From: Bacteroidales bacterium UBA4353
GTDB taxonomy: Bacteria; Bacteroidota; Bacteroidia; Bacteroidales; Paludibacteraceae
Length of the DNA stretch: 29,205 nucleotides
Assembly (NCBI GenBank): GCA_002394025.1
Contig: DGSV01000010.1
Span: 1 to 29,205 of the forward strand
Direction: 5' to 3'
Part shown: in pieces, positions 7,626 through 14,992 of the stretch
How positions within the stretch are numbered: the first letter of the stretch is position 1
Layout of the letters: each line of letters starts with the position of its first letter
Notes under the pieces: model-generated
Seen by the model: only the letters and a program-made list of their open reading frames with translations
Databases searched by the model: none
What the model was told of the DNA's origin: nothing
Program-made: the position numbers and the translations under genes

Positions 7626-8336
7626 TTGTTAAAAAAGTTCGCATACATATTAATTATTATCAGCCTACTGCCAATGTTCGGCTACGGGCGCGATGACGTG
7701 AAAAACATCGAAATGATGTCTGACACGATATACTACACCCCATCGCGCATCAGTTCAGCCGAAAACGTCTCGGAGCGCACAATATCACGACGTCACCGCC
7801 AACGAGATGCCGAAGCAGATACTGCCCAAGTTGTAGCATGGAGACCCGACCCGTCAAAAGCCGTATGGCTGGCGGCGATATGCCCCGGACTGGGACAAAT
7901 ATACAACAGAAAATACTGGAAATTGCCCATCGTTTATGGCGGATTTATAGGCTGCATATATGCCATTACGTGGAACAACAATATGTATCAGGACTATAAG
8001 TTGGCATATCGCGATATAATAGATACTGATGACAACACCAATTCTTGGATGGATATCATGCCCAAAGGCTACACACTGGAGATGCTCGGCGGCAAAGAAA
8101 CGTATGCCAACCTGCTCCGCTCAAGGCAGCAACGCTATCATCGCTTTCGCGATTTAAGCATTGTGGCAACAGTAGCATTATATGCCTTAACACTTGTTGA
8201 CGCTTTCGTTGACGCTCAACTCTATGACTTTGACATCTCTCCCGACTTGAGCATGGATATCCATCCCACCCTACGTTGGGACCCTTACGTCAAGGAAAGT
8301 AAAACAGCGGAATTGCAATTCACCATAAAGTTCTGA
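7626..8336 (+). CDS. DUF5683-family membrane protein
   Basis: A 236-residue protein of a Bacteroidota family of unknown function, usually found between parB and a lytic transglycosylase. It has a signal peptide or anchor (about 4-21, FAYILIIISLLPMFGYG). The conserved core starts at about 73 with PDPSKAVWLAAICPGLGQIYNRKYWKLPIVYGG; two hydrophobic segments lie at about 101-115 and 178-192. The proposed start is TTG at 7626, because no in-frame ATG precedes the signal sequence and the parB stop is only 11 nt upstream; an ATT just before is less likely. Its place suggests a role linking segregation with the cell wall, but none has been shown from this sequence. Confidence 0.88.
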   Translation: MLKKFAYILIIISLLPMFGYGRDDVKNIEMMSDTIYYTPSRISSAENVSERTISRRHRQRDAEADTAQVVAWRPDPSKAVWLAAICPGLGQIYNRKYWKLPIVYGGFIGCIYAITWNNNMYQDYKLAYRDIIDTDDNTNSWMDIMPKGYTLEMLGGKETYANLLRSRQQRYHRFRDLSIVATVALYALTLVDAFVDAQLYDFDISPDLSMDIHPTLRWDPYVKESKTAELQFTIKF

Positions 8337-8337
8337 T

Positions 8338-9591
8338 ATGCCCCTGCAATGCCGTCATATAATCCCGCTGTTTGTGTTGCGAATGTTGTTGACATTGACT
8401 GTTGTCGTATCGTTCGCTACCGGCTCATGCCAAAATCTACAAACGAAAGATAGCATGGCATTAGACAGCTCCGACTGTGACCTTGACCTTGCCTGGTATG
8501 ACCTGCTCACAGATTGGCATTCAAAAGACATCACAGACAACAACGCGGTGTCGGACATCATCATTAACGACAGTCTGATCATCGCCCGCCTTAATGCCAT
8601 ACCATCAATCATACCTTTGAACTACAACGAGCACGTTCGCAATGCCGTCAATGTCTATGTCAATCATCGTCGTGGTTTGCTCTCGCGCGTACTGACGAGT
8701 GGCAAGCACTACTTTCCGATTTTTGAGCAACGCCTTGCAGCCTACCATCTGCCTTTGGAACTTCGTCATCTGCCAATCATTGAGAGCGGTTTGAATGGCA
8801 AAGCCGTATCACCAGCCGGCGCCGCAGGTCTGTGGCAATTCATGGTGTTGACGGGCAGAGCCTATGGATTGGAAATCAATAGTCTTGTTGACGAACGTTG
8901 CGACACCTATAAAGCCACCGACGCTGCCTGTCGTTTTCTGCGTGACCTCTACGCTATCTACGGCGACTGGCATCTTGCCATAGCGGCCTACAACTGCGGA
9001 CCGGGTAATGTCAATAAAGCCATAGCCCGCAGTGGCGGCAAGCGCTCATTCTGGGAAATATATGACTACCTGCCCCGAGAAACGCGCAGTTATCTGCCAC
9101 TATTTATCGCAGCCACGTATGCCACTACTTATGCCGAATCGCACAACATCACTCCCGCGATAGCTGACGAAACAGTGTTATCGGACACAGTCATGACATC
9201 TGACAGAATACATTTTCAGCAAATAGCCACAGCCTTGAATATCGATATAGAAACTCTCCGACAACTTAATCCGCAATATCGCCACGACATAATTCCGGGT
9301 GGAAAACAATATCCTGTATGCCTGCCTCTTGACCGACAAAGCGACTTTATCATCCTAGCCGACAGCATAGCTCAACTGGGACGCGATTCGCTGATAGCGC
9401 AACAAATAGCCCTATCGCAAAAGCAAGCCGATAACGGCGGAACGGGAGTGGTGAGATATAAAGTTAAGAAAGGGGATACATTGGGTGCAATAGCGAAAAG
9501 ATACCACTGCACAGTAAAACAACTGCAAAAGTGGAATCACATGAAAAGCACCAACCTGCAAATCGGACAGACACTAAAAATCATGAAATAA
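8338..9591 (+). CDS. mltD: Membrane-bound lytic murein transglycosylase D-like, with LysM domains
   Basis: MltD cuts the MurNAc-GlcNAc bond of peptidoglycan to give 1,6-anhydro ends. The 417-residue protein has an N-terminal hydrophobic segment with a possible lipobox ending at Cys31. The GH23/SLT domain spans about 130-255: catalytic Glu149 in LPIIESGLN, then SPAGAAGLWQFM, AIAAYNCGPGNV and the YLP-ETRSYLP block. A diverged LysM-like stretch lies at about 297-335 and a canonical LysM at about 372-417 (VKKGDTLGAIAKRYH to GQTLKIMK). The start is 1 nt after the DUF5683 stop. In many Bacteroidales a relA/spoT gene follows, as I recall; here a MerR-like gene takes that place. Confidence 0.93.
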   Translation: MPLQCRHIIPLFVLRMLLTLTVVVSFATGSCQNLQTKDSMALDSSDCDLDLAWYDLLTDWHSKDITDNNAVSDIIINDSLIIARLNAIPSIIPLNYNEHVRNAVNVYVNHRRGLLSRVLTSGKHYFPIFEQRLAAYHLPLELRHLPIIESGLNGKAVSPAGAAGLWQFMVLTGRAYGLEINSLVDERCDTYKATDAACRFLRDLYAIYGDWHLAIAAYNCGPGNVNKAIARSGGKRSFWEIYDYLPRETRSYLPLFIAATYATTYAESHNITPAIADETVLSDTVMTSDRIHFQQIATALNIDIETLRQLNPQYRHDIIPGGKQYPVCLPLDRQSDFIILADSIAQLGRDSLIAQQIALSQKQADNGGTGVVRYKVKKGDTLGAIAKRYHCTVKQLQKWNHMKSTNLQIGQTLKIMK

Positions 9592-9602
9592 ACACATTTA
9601 TC

Positions 9603-9917
9603 ATGGAACGACTCTACTACAAGATTGCCGAAGTATCGGACATGCTCGGAATACCGGCTTATACCATCCGCTTTTGGGAGAAAGAATTCAGCGAATTGGC
9701 ACCTAAGCGTAACGAAAAAGGCAAGCGTTTCTATACTAACGAAGACATTGAGGTACTGCGCAAGATTATGCACCTACGCTATCAGAAAAATCTGAACATC
9801 ACCGGTGCCCGCAACGAATTATCACATACAGGCGATGACATTAGTCGCATTCAACACGTCAAGAAAACACTGACTGACGTTCGTAATGAACTGCAAGACA
9901 TAATGGAAACACTATGA
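9603..9917 (+). CDS. Small MerR-family transcriptional regulator
   Basis: A 104-residue protein made almost only of a MerR-type winged helix-turn-helix (about 5-72): YYKIAEVSDMLGIPAYTIRFWEKEF, then KRFYTNEDIEVLRKI. A short helical tail (about 80-104) could be the dimerisation coil; no metal-binding or effector domain follows. The ATG at 9603 is chosen because a longer in-frame start (9531) would run 60 nt into mltD, and the domain starts right after 9603. The stop overlaps the yihA start by 4 nt (ATGA). The target is unknown. Confidence 0.9.
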   Translation: MERLYYKIAEVSDMLGIPAYTIRFWEKEFSELAPKRNEKGKRFYTNEDIEVLRKIMHLRYQKNLNITGARNELSHTGDDISRIQHVKKTLTDVRNELQDIMETL

Positions 9918-10516
9918 TACGTACCGCTGAATTCAAGACATCAAGCCCGGGCATAAAATCCTGTCCACAAAGCAACATGAACGAATATGCCTTCATCGGG
10001 CGTTCCAATGTCGGCAAGTCATCTTTAATTAATAGTCTGACCGGTAATAAAAAATTGGCAAAATCATCTTCTAAACCCGGTAAGACACTCGCCATCAACC
10101 ACTTCCTGATAAACGACAGTTGGTATATGGTTGACCTTCCGGGTTATGGCTACGCTATGGTAAGCAAGGTGCAGCGCGAGAAACTGCGTAAGATGATAGA
10201 AGAATACATACTCTACCGCGAGCAACTCGCCAACGTGTTCGTACTGATAGACTCACGCCATGAGCCACAACAGATAGATATGGAATTCATGCAGTGGCTT
10301 GGAGAAAATGCTATACCTTTTGCCATGGTATTCACCAAAAGCGACAAACTCAGCAAGAGCGCACTGCAAAAAAATATCGAACGATATAAACGCGAGATGC
10401 TTGAGATTTGGGAAGAAATGCCACCAATATTCGTTACGTCGGCAGAAACAGGAATGGGCAAAGAAGCTATTATCGAATACATAGAATCAATTAACGACGG
10501 AACTCAGGAAGAATGA
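9914..10516 (+). CDS. yihA: Ribosome biogenesis GTPase YihA/YsxC (EngB)
   Basis: A 200-residue TRAFAC-class GTPase needed for assembly of the large ribosomal subunit. All nucleotide motifs are visible: G1 GRSNVGKS (about 29-36), a switch I Thr in the segment around KPGKTLAINHF, G3 DLPGYGYA (about 73-80), G4 TKSDK (about 140-144) and a G5-like TSAETG (about 174-179). Length fits the family. It overlaps the MerR gene by 4 nt and is followed 1 nt later by the binding-protein gene, so these are co-transcribed. Confidence 0.96.
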   Translation: MIRTAEFKTSSPGIKSCPQSNMNEYAFIGRSNVGKSSLINSLTGNKKLAKSSSKPGKTLAINHFLINDSWYMVDLPGYGYAMVSKVQREKLRKMIEEYILYREQLANVFVLIDSRHEPQQIDMEFMQWLGENAIPFAMVFTKSDKLSKSALQKNIERYKREMLEIWEEMPPIFVTSAETGMGKEAIIEYIESINDGTQEE

Positions 10517-10517
10517 C

Positions 10518-11660
10518 ATGATAACAAGAAAATGCCTTGTGGTGTTATTGGCTTTGAGCGCTATCATGATGTGTTCATGCCATAACAATACCAAACATCA
10601 TAATTCACAACCCATAAGCAGCGTAAAACTTAAATACGCAAAGGGGTTCAGTATTGATAACTTTGCAGAATATCAGCGAATAGACATATACACACCTTGG
10701 AATACCGATAAGCAGATACAGCAAAGATACTACCTTGTATCCTCTGACTCGATAGAAGTCCCCGGCGACGGCATAAAATTGCGAATACCCATTGAGTCAT
10801 GGGCCACGGCATCATGTACGCACATAGGGTTTCTATGTGCTATTGACGAGTTGGAACACATAGCCGGAGTTACCAATCCCGGCATAATATATAACGACAC
10901 GGTACGTCAGCTCTATGCCCAAGGTGCGATAACCGACATTGGAGACGCGCTAAGTATCAATACCGAGGTCGTGATGTCCTTACACCCTGACGTACTAATT
11001 CTTAACCTCATAGGCAGCAACGACACACAAGCCTCGCACCTCAAAAATGCCGGCGTAACTCTGCTCTACAATAATGAATGGAAAGAGTCCACTCCATTGG
11101 CACGCGCCGAATGGATAAAACTATTTGGAGTTCTTTGTTGCAAAAGCGCAAAATCCGACTCGCTATTCAGTGCCATAGAACAGCACTACAATAGTTTGCG
11201 CGACAGAGCACGCCACACTAACGCACCACATCCTAACATAGTATCCGGCGGTGACTTCCGCGGAACATGGTACGTGCCATCGGCAAAAACATATATGGGC
11301 TACATGTTCGCCGATGCCGGTGCCAACTACTATTTTGCTAATGACAGTACTACTGAAAGCATACCGCTAACAATGGAAAAAGCCCTGATGTGCTTTTCCG
11401 ATGCTGATATATGGGTTGGGGCACCGGCTAACAGCTATGAAGAGTTGCTGGCACAAGACTCCAAATATGGAATGATGAAGGCTGTGAAAAATAAAAAAGT
11501 GTATAATTTTTATGCCCGCAGCCGCCAAGGCGGTGCCAACGATTTCTGGGAGAGCGGTGTAGTGCGTCCCGACCTTCTGCTTCAGGACTTACTGATTATG
11601 CTCTATGGTGACTCGATTGGCCAAGGAGCGCAACTGACATACTCAAAACCGCTACTATAA
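10518..11660 (+). CDS. Periplasmic-binding lipoprotein, BtuF/FepB type (PF01497-like)
   Basis: These proteins capture cobalamin, haem or ferric siderophores and hand them to an ABC importer. The 380-residue protein has a lipoprotein signal with two candidate cysteines (Cys19 or Cys21 in MMCSCHN). The binding-protein core starts around 85 with ESWATASCTHIGFLCAIDEL, continues with TEVVMSLHPDVLILN (near 155) and ends with a C-terminal lobe containing GTWYVPSAKTYMGYMFADAGANY. No permease or ATPase gene is next to it: the next gene, convergent, starts its stop codon 1 nt away. It must use subunits encoded elsewhere or have another job. The ligand cannot be predicted from sequence. Confidence 0.82.
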   Translation: MITRKCLVVLLALSAIMMCSCHNNTKHHNSQPISSVKLKYAKGFSIDNFAEYQRIDIYTPWNTDKQIQQRYYLVSSDSIEVPGDGIKLRIPIESWATASCTHIGFLCAIDELEHIAGVTNPGIIYNDTVRQLYAQGAITDIGDALSINTEVVMSLHPDVLILNLIGSNDTQASHLKNAGVTLLYNNEWKESTPLARAEWIKLFGVLCCKSAKSDSLFSAIEQHYNSLRDRARHTNAPHPNIVSGGDFRGTWYVPSAKTYMGYMFADAGANYYFANDSTTESIPLTMEKALMCFSDADIWVGAPANSYEELLAQDSKYGMMKAVKNKKVYNFYARSRQGGANDFWESGVVRPDLLLQDLLIMLYGDSIGQGAQLTYSKPLL

Positions 11661-11661
11661 A

Positions 11662-12366
11662 CTAACGCGGCAAGACAAGGCGATAGCCTAATGAACGAAT
11701 TGCGACAATAGAAATCCCTTGCTGACGGGCAAGAAGATTTCGCAAACGTGTTATATAGACATCCAAAGATCCTGAATGAGACGAAAAATCATGATGCCAC
11801 ACAGAGCGCAAAATTAAAGTACGGGAGACATAGGTTCCGACGTAAGAGTACAACAAATCAAGAATTTTCGTCTCTATTGGAGTTAACTGCGTGACCTTCT
11901 GCCCCTGAGCATTATATAACGCTCGATGCTCAACATCAAAATGCCACGAGCCGATATCATAAGACATAGGTCTTATTTGCCGCTCAAAAACGGCATAGAG
12001 TCTGAAACAACCCTGAAGGCGATACCATAACTCTTCGAGCGAGAAAGGACGCCGAAGCACGATATCCGCTCCGCACTGATAAGCATCTATTGCCATTTGA
12101 GCCGAAGTATCCGCAGAAGCTATCATCAACAGCGGCAAACGGTCTGACACAAGCCTGATAGCACGCAAATCAGATAAATGCGAAGGTATCGAAGGGTCTA
12201 ACTCCATCAATAGAACATGATAATTATCACTGAGCAATGCAGTTACGATATTAGAATTAATATCCAACATCGTGCTGGCAACACCGTGAGAATGAAGATA
12301 TTCTGCCAATAGGCTACTCAAATTGGCATCACGAAAATATAGTAATATATGTTTTTCTGCTAACAC
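11662..12366 (-). CDS. OmpR/PhoB-type response regulator with atypical receiver
   Basis: The C-terminal domain (about 140-233) is a winged helix of the OmpR/PhoB type: LTPIETKILDLLYSY, then SHSGSLDVYITRLRNLL and RSLGYRLVLP. The receiver keeps a plausible phospho-acceptor, Asp57 (LDPSIP), and Ser84, but the acidic pocket reads Phe11-Arg12-Asp13 where Asp-Asp/Glu is normal, and the conserved Lys before Pro-Phe is Arg106 (RRPFSLEEL). Signalling by a standard aspartyl phosphate is therefore doubtful. The start is GTG at 12366; the next Met is at codon 33, inside the receiver. No histidine kinase lies nearby. It converges on the binding-protein gene, with one base between the stops. Confidence 0.9.
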   Translation of the reverse strand: MLAEKHILLYFRDANLSSLLAEYLHSHGVASTMLDINSNIVTALLSDNYHVLLMELDPSIPSHLSDLRAIRLVSDRLPLLMIASADTSAQMAIDAYQCGADIVLRRPFSLEELWYRLQGCFRLYAVFERQIRPMSYDIGSWHFDVEHRALYNAQGQKVTQLTPIETKILDLLYSYVGTYVSRTLILRSVWHHDFSSHSGSLDVYITRLRNLLARQQGISIVAIRSLGYRLVLPR

Positions 12367-12370
12367 AATG

Positions 12371-12402
12371 CAAAATTACAACTTTTAAGCGAAATTTACA
12401 AA
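12371..12402 (-). promoter_or_regulatory. Promoter of the OmpR-type regulator gene
   Basis: On the minus strand TTTG (12402-12399), a 20-nt spacer and TAATTTTG (12378-12371) fit the Bacteroidota consensus. The -7 box ends only 4 nt before the GTG start at 12366, so the transcript would have almost no leader. Either the gene is translated nearly leaderless or the true promoter differs. The site fills most of the 40-nt gap to the divergent pdxB. Confidence 0.6.
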
Positions 12403-12406
12403 CAAA

Positions 12407-13375
12407 ATGATATTTGTTATTGATTGTCATATCCCATACCTACGCGGTGTTCTTGAGAGTCAGGGACACGAATGCCGATATCTTGAACCTGAAGAAATCA
12501 ACGCATCGACTGTTCGCCATGCCGATTGTCTGATGATCAGAACAAGAACACGCTGCAACTCTACTCTGCTCGATAATAGCGCAGTACGTTGCATAGCCAC
12601 AGCCACTATCGGCTACGACCACATAGACGTTGACTATTGCCACAGCAATGGTATCAGCGTAATCTCGGCTCCGGGATGCAATGCCACAGCAGTAGAGCAA
12701 TATGTTGATGCTGCCATTAGGACATGGCTCAAAAAAAGACACATAAACAAGCTGCCAATAGTCGGTATAGTTGGAGTTGGTCATGTGGGCACACTTGTTG
12801 CCAAACGATGGCAAGACTATGGTGCACAGGTACTTTGCTGTGATCCGCCACGGGAGCGGGCTGAGTCGCTCACCGACTTCAAGGATATCAAACAATTAGC
12901 CGAAAACTGCGATGTCATCACATTGCACACTCCGCTCACACACCACTGCGAACACGCTACATACCATATTGTTAGTGACGAAATCCTTGATATATTCAGC
13001 GGCAATAACAAATTACTGATTAATGCCGCACGTGGCGGTGTGCTGGACGAAGAAAGCGCTATAAGACATACTAATATCGATTACATCATCGACTGTTGGG
13101 AGCATGAACCTGATATCAATAAGACAATGCTACAACACTGCTTCATCGGCACACCGCATATTGCCGGTTACAGCGCCCAGGGCAAAGCAAACGCGACAAC
13201 AATGATTGTCAGACAAATCAACAAACTCTACAATCTGGGACTTGAGAATTGGGCGGCTCCCTATCAAAGGTCCCGAACAATTTCTGATTATGACATCATG
13301 GCCGATGACAGGGCATTACGGGATGCTCCTAATGACTTTGAGAAGCTGCGCAGCAACTACAAATTTAGAGAATAG
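12407..13375 (+). CDS. pdxB: 4-phosphoerythronate dehydrogenase (short form)
   Basis: PdxB oxidises 4-phosphoerythronate with NAD in the DXP-dependent route to pyridoxal phosphate. The 322-residue protein is a D-2-hydroxyacid dehydrogenase: the nucleotide fold has VGIVGVGHVGTLVAKRW, and the catalytic residues are Arg in NAARGGVLDE, Glu in CWEHEPD and His in TPHIAGYS. ATATIGYDHIDVDY is PdxB-like. The C-terminal dimerisation part is about 40 residues rather than the roughly 90 of the E. coli enzyme, but the end (DFEKLRSNYKFRE) still looks like the end of that domain, so it seems internally shortened rather than cut off. An AACAAG repeat starts right after the stop. Confidence 0.88.
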   Translation: MIFVIDCHIPYLRGVLESQGHECRYLEPEEINASTVRHADCLMIRTRTRCNSTLLDNSAVRCIATATIGYDHIDVDYCHSNGISVISAPGCNATAVEQYVDAAIRTWLKKRHINKLPIVGIVGVGHVGTLVAKRWQDYGAQVLCCDPPRERAESLTDFKDIKQLAENCDVITLHTPLTHHCEHATYHIVSDEILDIFSGNNKLLINAARGGVLDEESAIRHTNIDYIIDCWEHEPDINKTMLQHCFIGTPHIAGYSAQGKANATTMIVRQINKLYNLGLENWAAPYQRSRTISDYDIMADDRALRDAPNDFEKLRSNYKFRE

Positions 13376-13475
13376 AACAAAGAACAAGGAACATGGAACA
13401 AGGAACAAGAACAAGAACAAGAACAAGAACAGGAACAGGAACAAGAACAAGAACAAGAACAAGAACAAGAACAAA
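13376..13475 (+). repeat. (AACAAG)n hexanucleotide microsatellite
   Basis: Right after the pdxB stop codon lies about 100 nt built from AACAAG units. The two cleanest blocks are 13403-13430 and 13438-13475; the units between and before them are altered (AACAGG, AACATGG, AACAAAG). The plus strand is almost free of T. In one frame it would encode Lys-Asn repeats, but nothing suggests that this is translated. It should be prone to slipped-strand changes. In the mRNA it would form an unstructured A-rich tail between pdxB and its terminator. Confidence 0.9.
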
Positions 13476-13479
13476 TTTA

Positions 13480-13520
13480 TACAAAAGCCGGATAATCAAA
13501 GAGATTATCCGGCTTTTGTA
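13480..13520. terminator. Bidirectional intrinsic terminator between pdxB and the winged-helix gene
   Basis: A perfect 18-bp inverted repeat (arms 13480-13497 and 13503-13520) has a 5-nt loop. Each arm has a GC-rich centre (GCCGG/CCGGC) and ends in an A4/T4 tract, so it can work in both directions. It separates the plus-strand pdxB from the convergent minus-strand gene that ends at 13573. Confidence 0.85.
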
Positions 13521-13572
13521 TGATCGCTATAAAAACTAATCAAATAGAGGCTAAAGTGCCTACAAATAGCAA

Positions 13573-13770
13573 TTAGAGCAGTGATACATGTATTTCGCCA
13601 TCAACGTCATGGAAGGCAAGTTTGCTTTCGCGAGCCAACCATCCAAAAGCCATGTTAAGATCGGCTTCTTTGAGTTTTGTGGCTTTTTTTACTGCTTTAA
13701 CTGACAATTCACCATTGTGGAGTGCTTCCCATACCAGGCCAGCGTTTTCTCCGATTTTGGATGTCAACAT
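13573..13770 (-). CDS. Winged helix-turn-helix protein (DUF2582/PF10771-like)
   Basis: A 65-residue protein of a family common in Bacteroidota. Visible features are IGENAGLVWEALHNGELSV, LKEADLNMAFGWLARESKL and a short beta-hairpin end (FHDVDGEIHVSLL), which together fit a single winged helix. The function is unknown; a nucleic-acid or protein-binding role is inferred from the fold. It stands alone, with its own promoter upstream and a terminator 52 nt downstream. Confidence 0.85.
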   Translation of the reverse strand: MLTSKIGENAGLVWEALHNGELSVKAVKKATKLKEADLNMAFGWLARESKLAFHDVDGEIHVSLL

Positions 13771-13850
13771 AACGCTAAAAATTTTAATAAATAAAAGTTT
13801 TTTATACCTTAAAAATAAGAACTAATACCTAATCTCTCTTTTATACGCTG

Positions 13851-13881
13851 CAAAGTTACGAAAAAAATTATGTTTCACAAC
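13851..13881 (-). promoter_or_regulatory. Promoter of the winged-helix gene
   Basis: On the minus strand TAACTTTG (13858-13851) matches TAnnTTTG exactly, and GTTG at 13881-13878 lies 19 nt upstream in the -33 position (one mismatch to TTTG). The leader to the ATG at 13770 would be about 75 nt. The rest of the gap to 14048 is very AT-rich, with long A and T runs. A weak five-pair hairpin with an A/T tract at 14002-14014 may end the TerB/J-domain gene. Confidence 0.6.
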
Positions 13882-14048
13882 ATATTTTTGAAAATATTTT
13901 TTGATTTTTTTATTTTTTTGGGGTTTTCAAACTTAATTATTATTAAAATTGAGGTAAAAATACTACAAATTTACGTTTTGGGCGCAAAAGTTTCATAAAA
14001 AACATCAAAGATGTATAAGTACATTTCAAAAAAGTCAAACCATTTGGA

Positions 14049-14801
14049 TTAAATGATACCTCTGATTGCTTTAATATGCTCGTATGCCTCATTAATGGCT
14101 CGGAATTTTTCTGTAGCCTGCTGTTTGATTTCTTCTCCAGCCGATGCCACTTTATCAGGATGATATTTCATGGCCATATTTCTGTAGGCTTTTTTCACTT
14201 CCTCATCGGTAGCATCAGGTCCTATTCCGAGTGCTGTATATGCCCAATTGGGGTCTTGATTTTGTTGATACAGAGCTTTGAGCGATATATAGTCGTTCTC
14301 GGAAATTGCCAGATACGAAGCTATTTGGTACAACATTCGTTCTTCAGGATCGGTGATTGCGCCATCAGCGATAGCGATATTTATCAGCACATGCACGAGT
14401 TCCAAGCGCACTTCATAGGGCACATGACGTCTAAGTTGTGGTGTCACAGACTCGATAGAGACCGAGGATTCGAGCAGATTTTTAAGTGTCTGCAACGCAT
14501 TTAGCGCCTCGTGCTCGCTACCGAAAAGTTCTATCAGAAAAGGCTTCACGGCGTTGACTTCCGACTTCTTGACTACCCCATCGGCCTTCATTACGCATGA
14601 GAGTAATACCAATATAGAATATTTGAGCTCTTCGGCACTGATGGTGATACTGTCGGAATATTGTTGATAGTCGTTTGGCGAAGTTTTGTTATAGGAAAAA
14701 ACAAAACTTACTATGGTGCCTATCACCAGACCTATTAATGCCCCGGGAAAGCCCCCGATGCACATACCTATGAAACCGAATAAAAAAGCCAGACCTTCCA
14801 T
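14049..14801 (-). CDS. TerB-like and J-domain protein (DjlA-like co-chaperone)
   Basis: A 250-residue protein with three parts. Residues about 1-35 are glycine-rich and hydrophobic (GFIGMCIGGFPGALIGLVIG), likely one membrane segment. A TerB-like helical domain follows (about 55-175), with the typical ADGVVKKSEV and IADGAITDPEERML repeats. A C-terminal J domain (about 184-248) has the HPD motif in MAMKYHPDK. The layout matches DjlA, an inner-membrane DnaK co-chaperone. It lies 191 nt after the TamB-Omp85 gene on the same strand; a shared transcript is possible. A -7-like TATTTTTG at 14910-14903 (minus) lacks a -33 partner, so an own promoter is uncertain. Confidence 0.9.
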   Translation of the reverse strand: MEGLAFLFGFIGMCIGGFPGALIGLVIGTIVSFVFSYNKTSPNDYQQYSDSITISAEELKYSILVLLSCVMKADGVVKKSEVNAVKPFLIELFGSEHEALNALQTLKNLLESSVSIESVTPQLRRHVPYEVRLELVHVLINIAIADGAITDPEERMLYQIASYLAISENDYISLKALYQQNQDPNWAYTALGIGPDATDEEVKKAYRNMAMKYHPDKVASAGEEIKQQATEKFRAINEAYEHIKAIRGII

Positions 14802-14816
14802 AAGCGTTTTTATATA

Positions 14817-14933
14817 TTATTTATCATTTATCAATTTCGGTACTATCTGATTAGCTATTCCGCACATTGCGTCGTTGACGTAAGTAAGGGTGTCTCCGGC
14901 TACAAAAATAATACCGTAATGTAATGTGAGTTG
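14817..14933 (-). other. Coding-like stretch without a clear start (possible gene remnant or small ORF)
   Basis: In the gap between the TamB-Omp85 and J-domain genes one minus-strand frame is open for 38 codons, from the TAG at 14936-14934 to a TAA at 14819-14817. It reads like protein: YGIIFVAGDTLTYVNDAM, then CGIANQIVPKLINDK. The only Met is in the middle, which would leave 17 residues. I do not recognise it. It could be the tail of a decayed gene, a small protein with an unusual start, or chance. Confidence 0.3.
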
Positions 14934-14992
14934 CTATAATTTTTATCACGAATTGATGAGATATATTGTTAATTATCAGTTGATAGTTCATT

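Noticed and set aside
9531..9602. Upstream ATG for the MerR-like gene at 9531
   Set aside because: It would overlap mltD by about 60 nt and add residues unlike the family; ATG 9603 gives the standard N-terminus.
13206..13523. ORF reading Lys-Asn repeats through the AACAAG tract
   Set aside because: It overlaps the 3' end of pdxB in another frame, and its repeat is a simple product of the microsatellite.
13871..13886. Possible parS site (TGTTTCAC at 13871-13878)
   Set aside because: Only the left half of the TGTTTCACGTGAAACA palindrome is present; the right half does not match.
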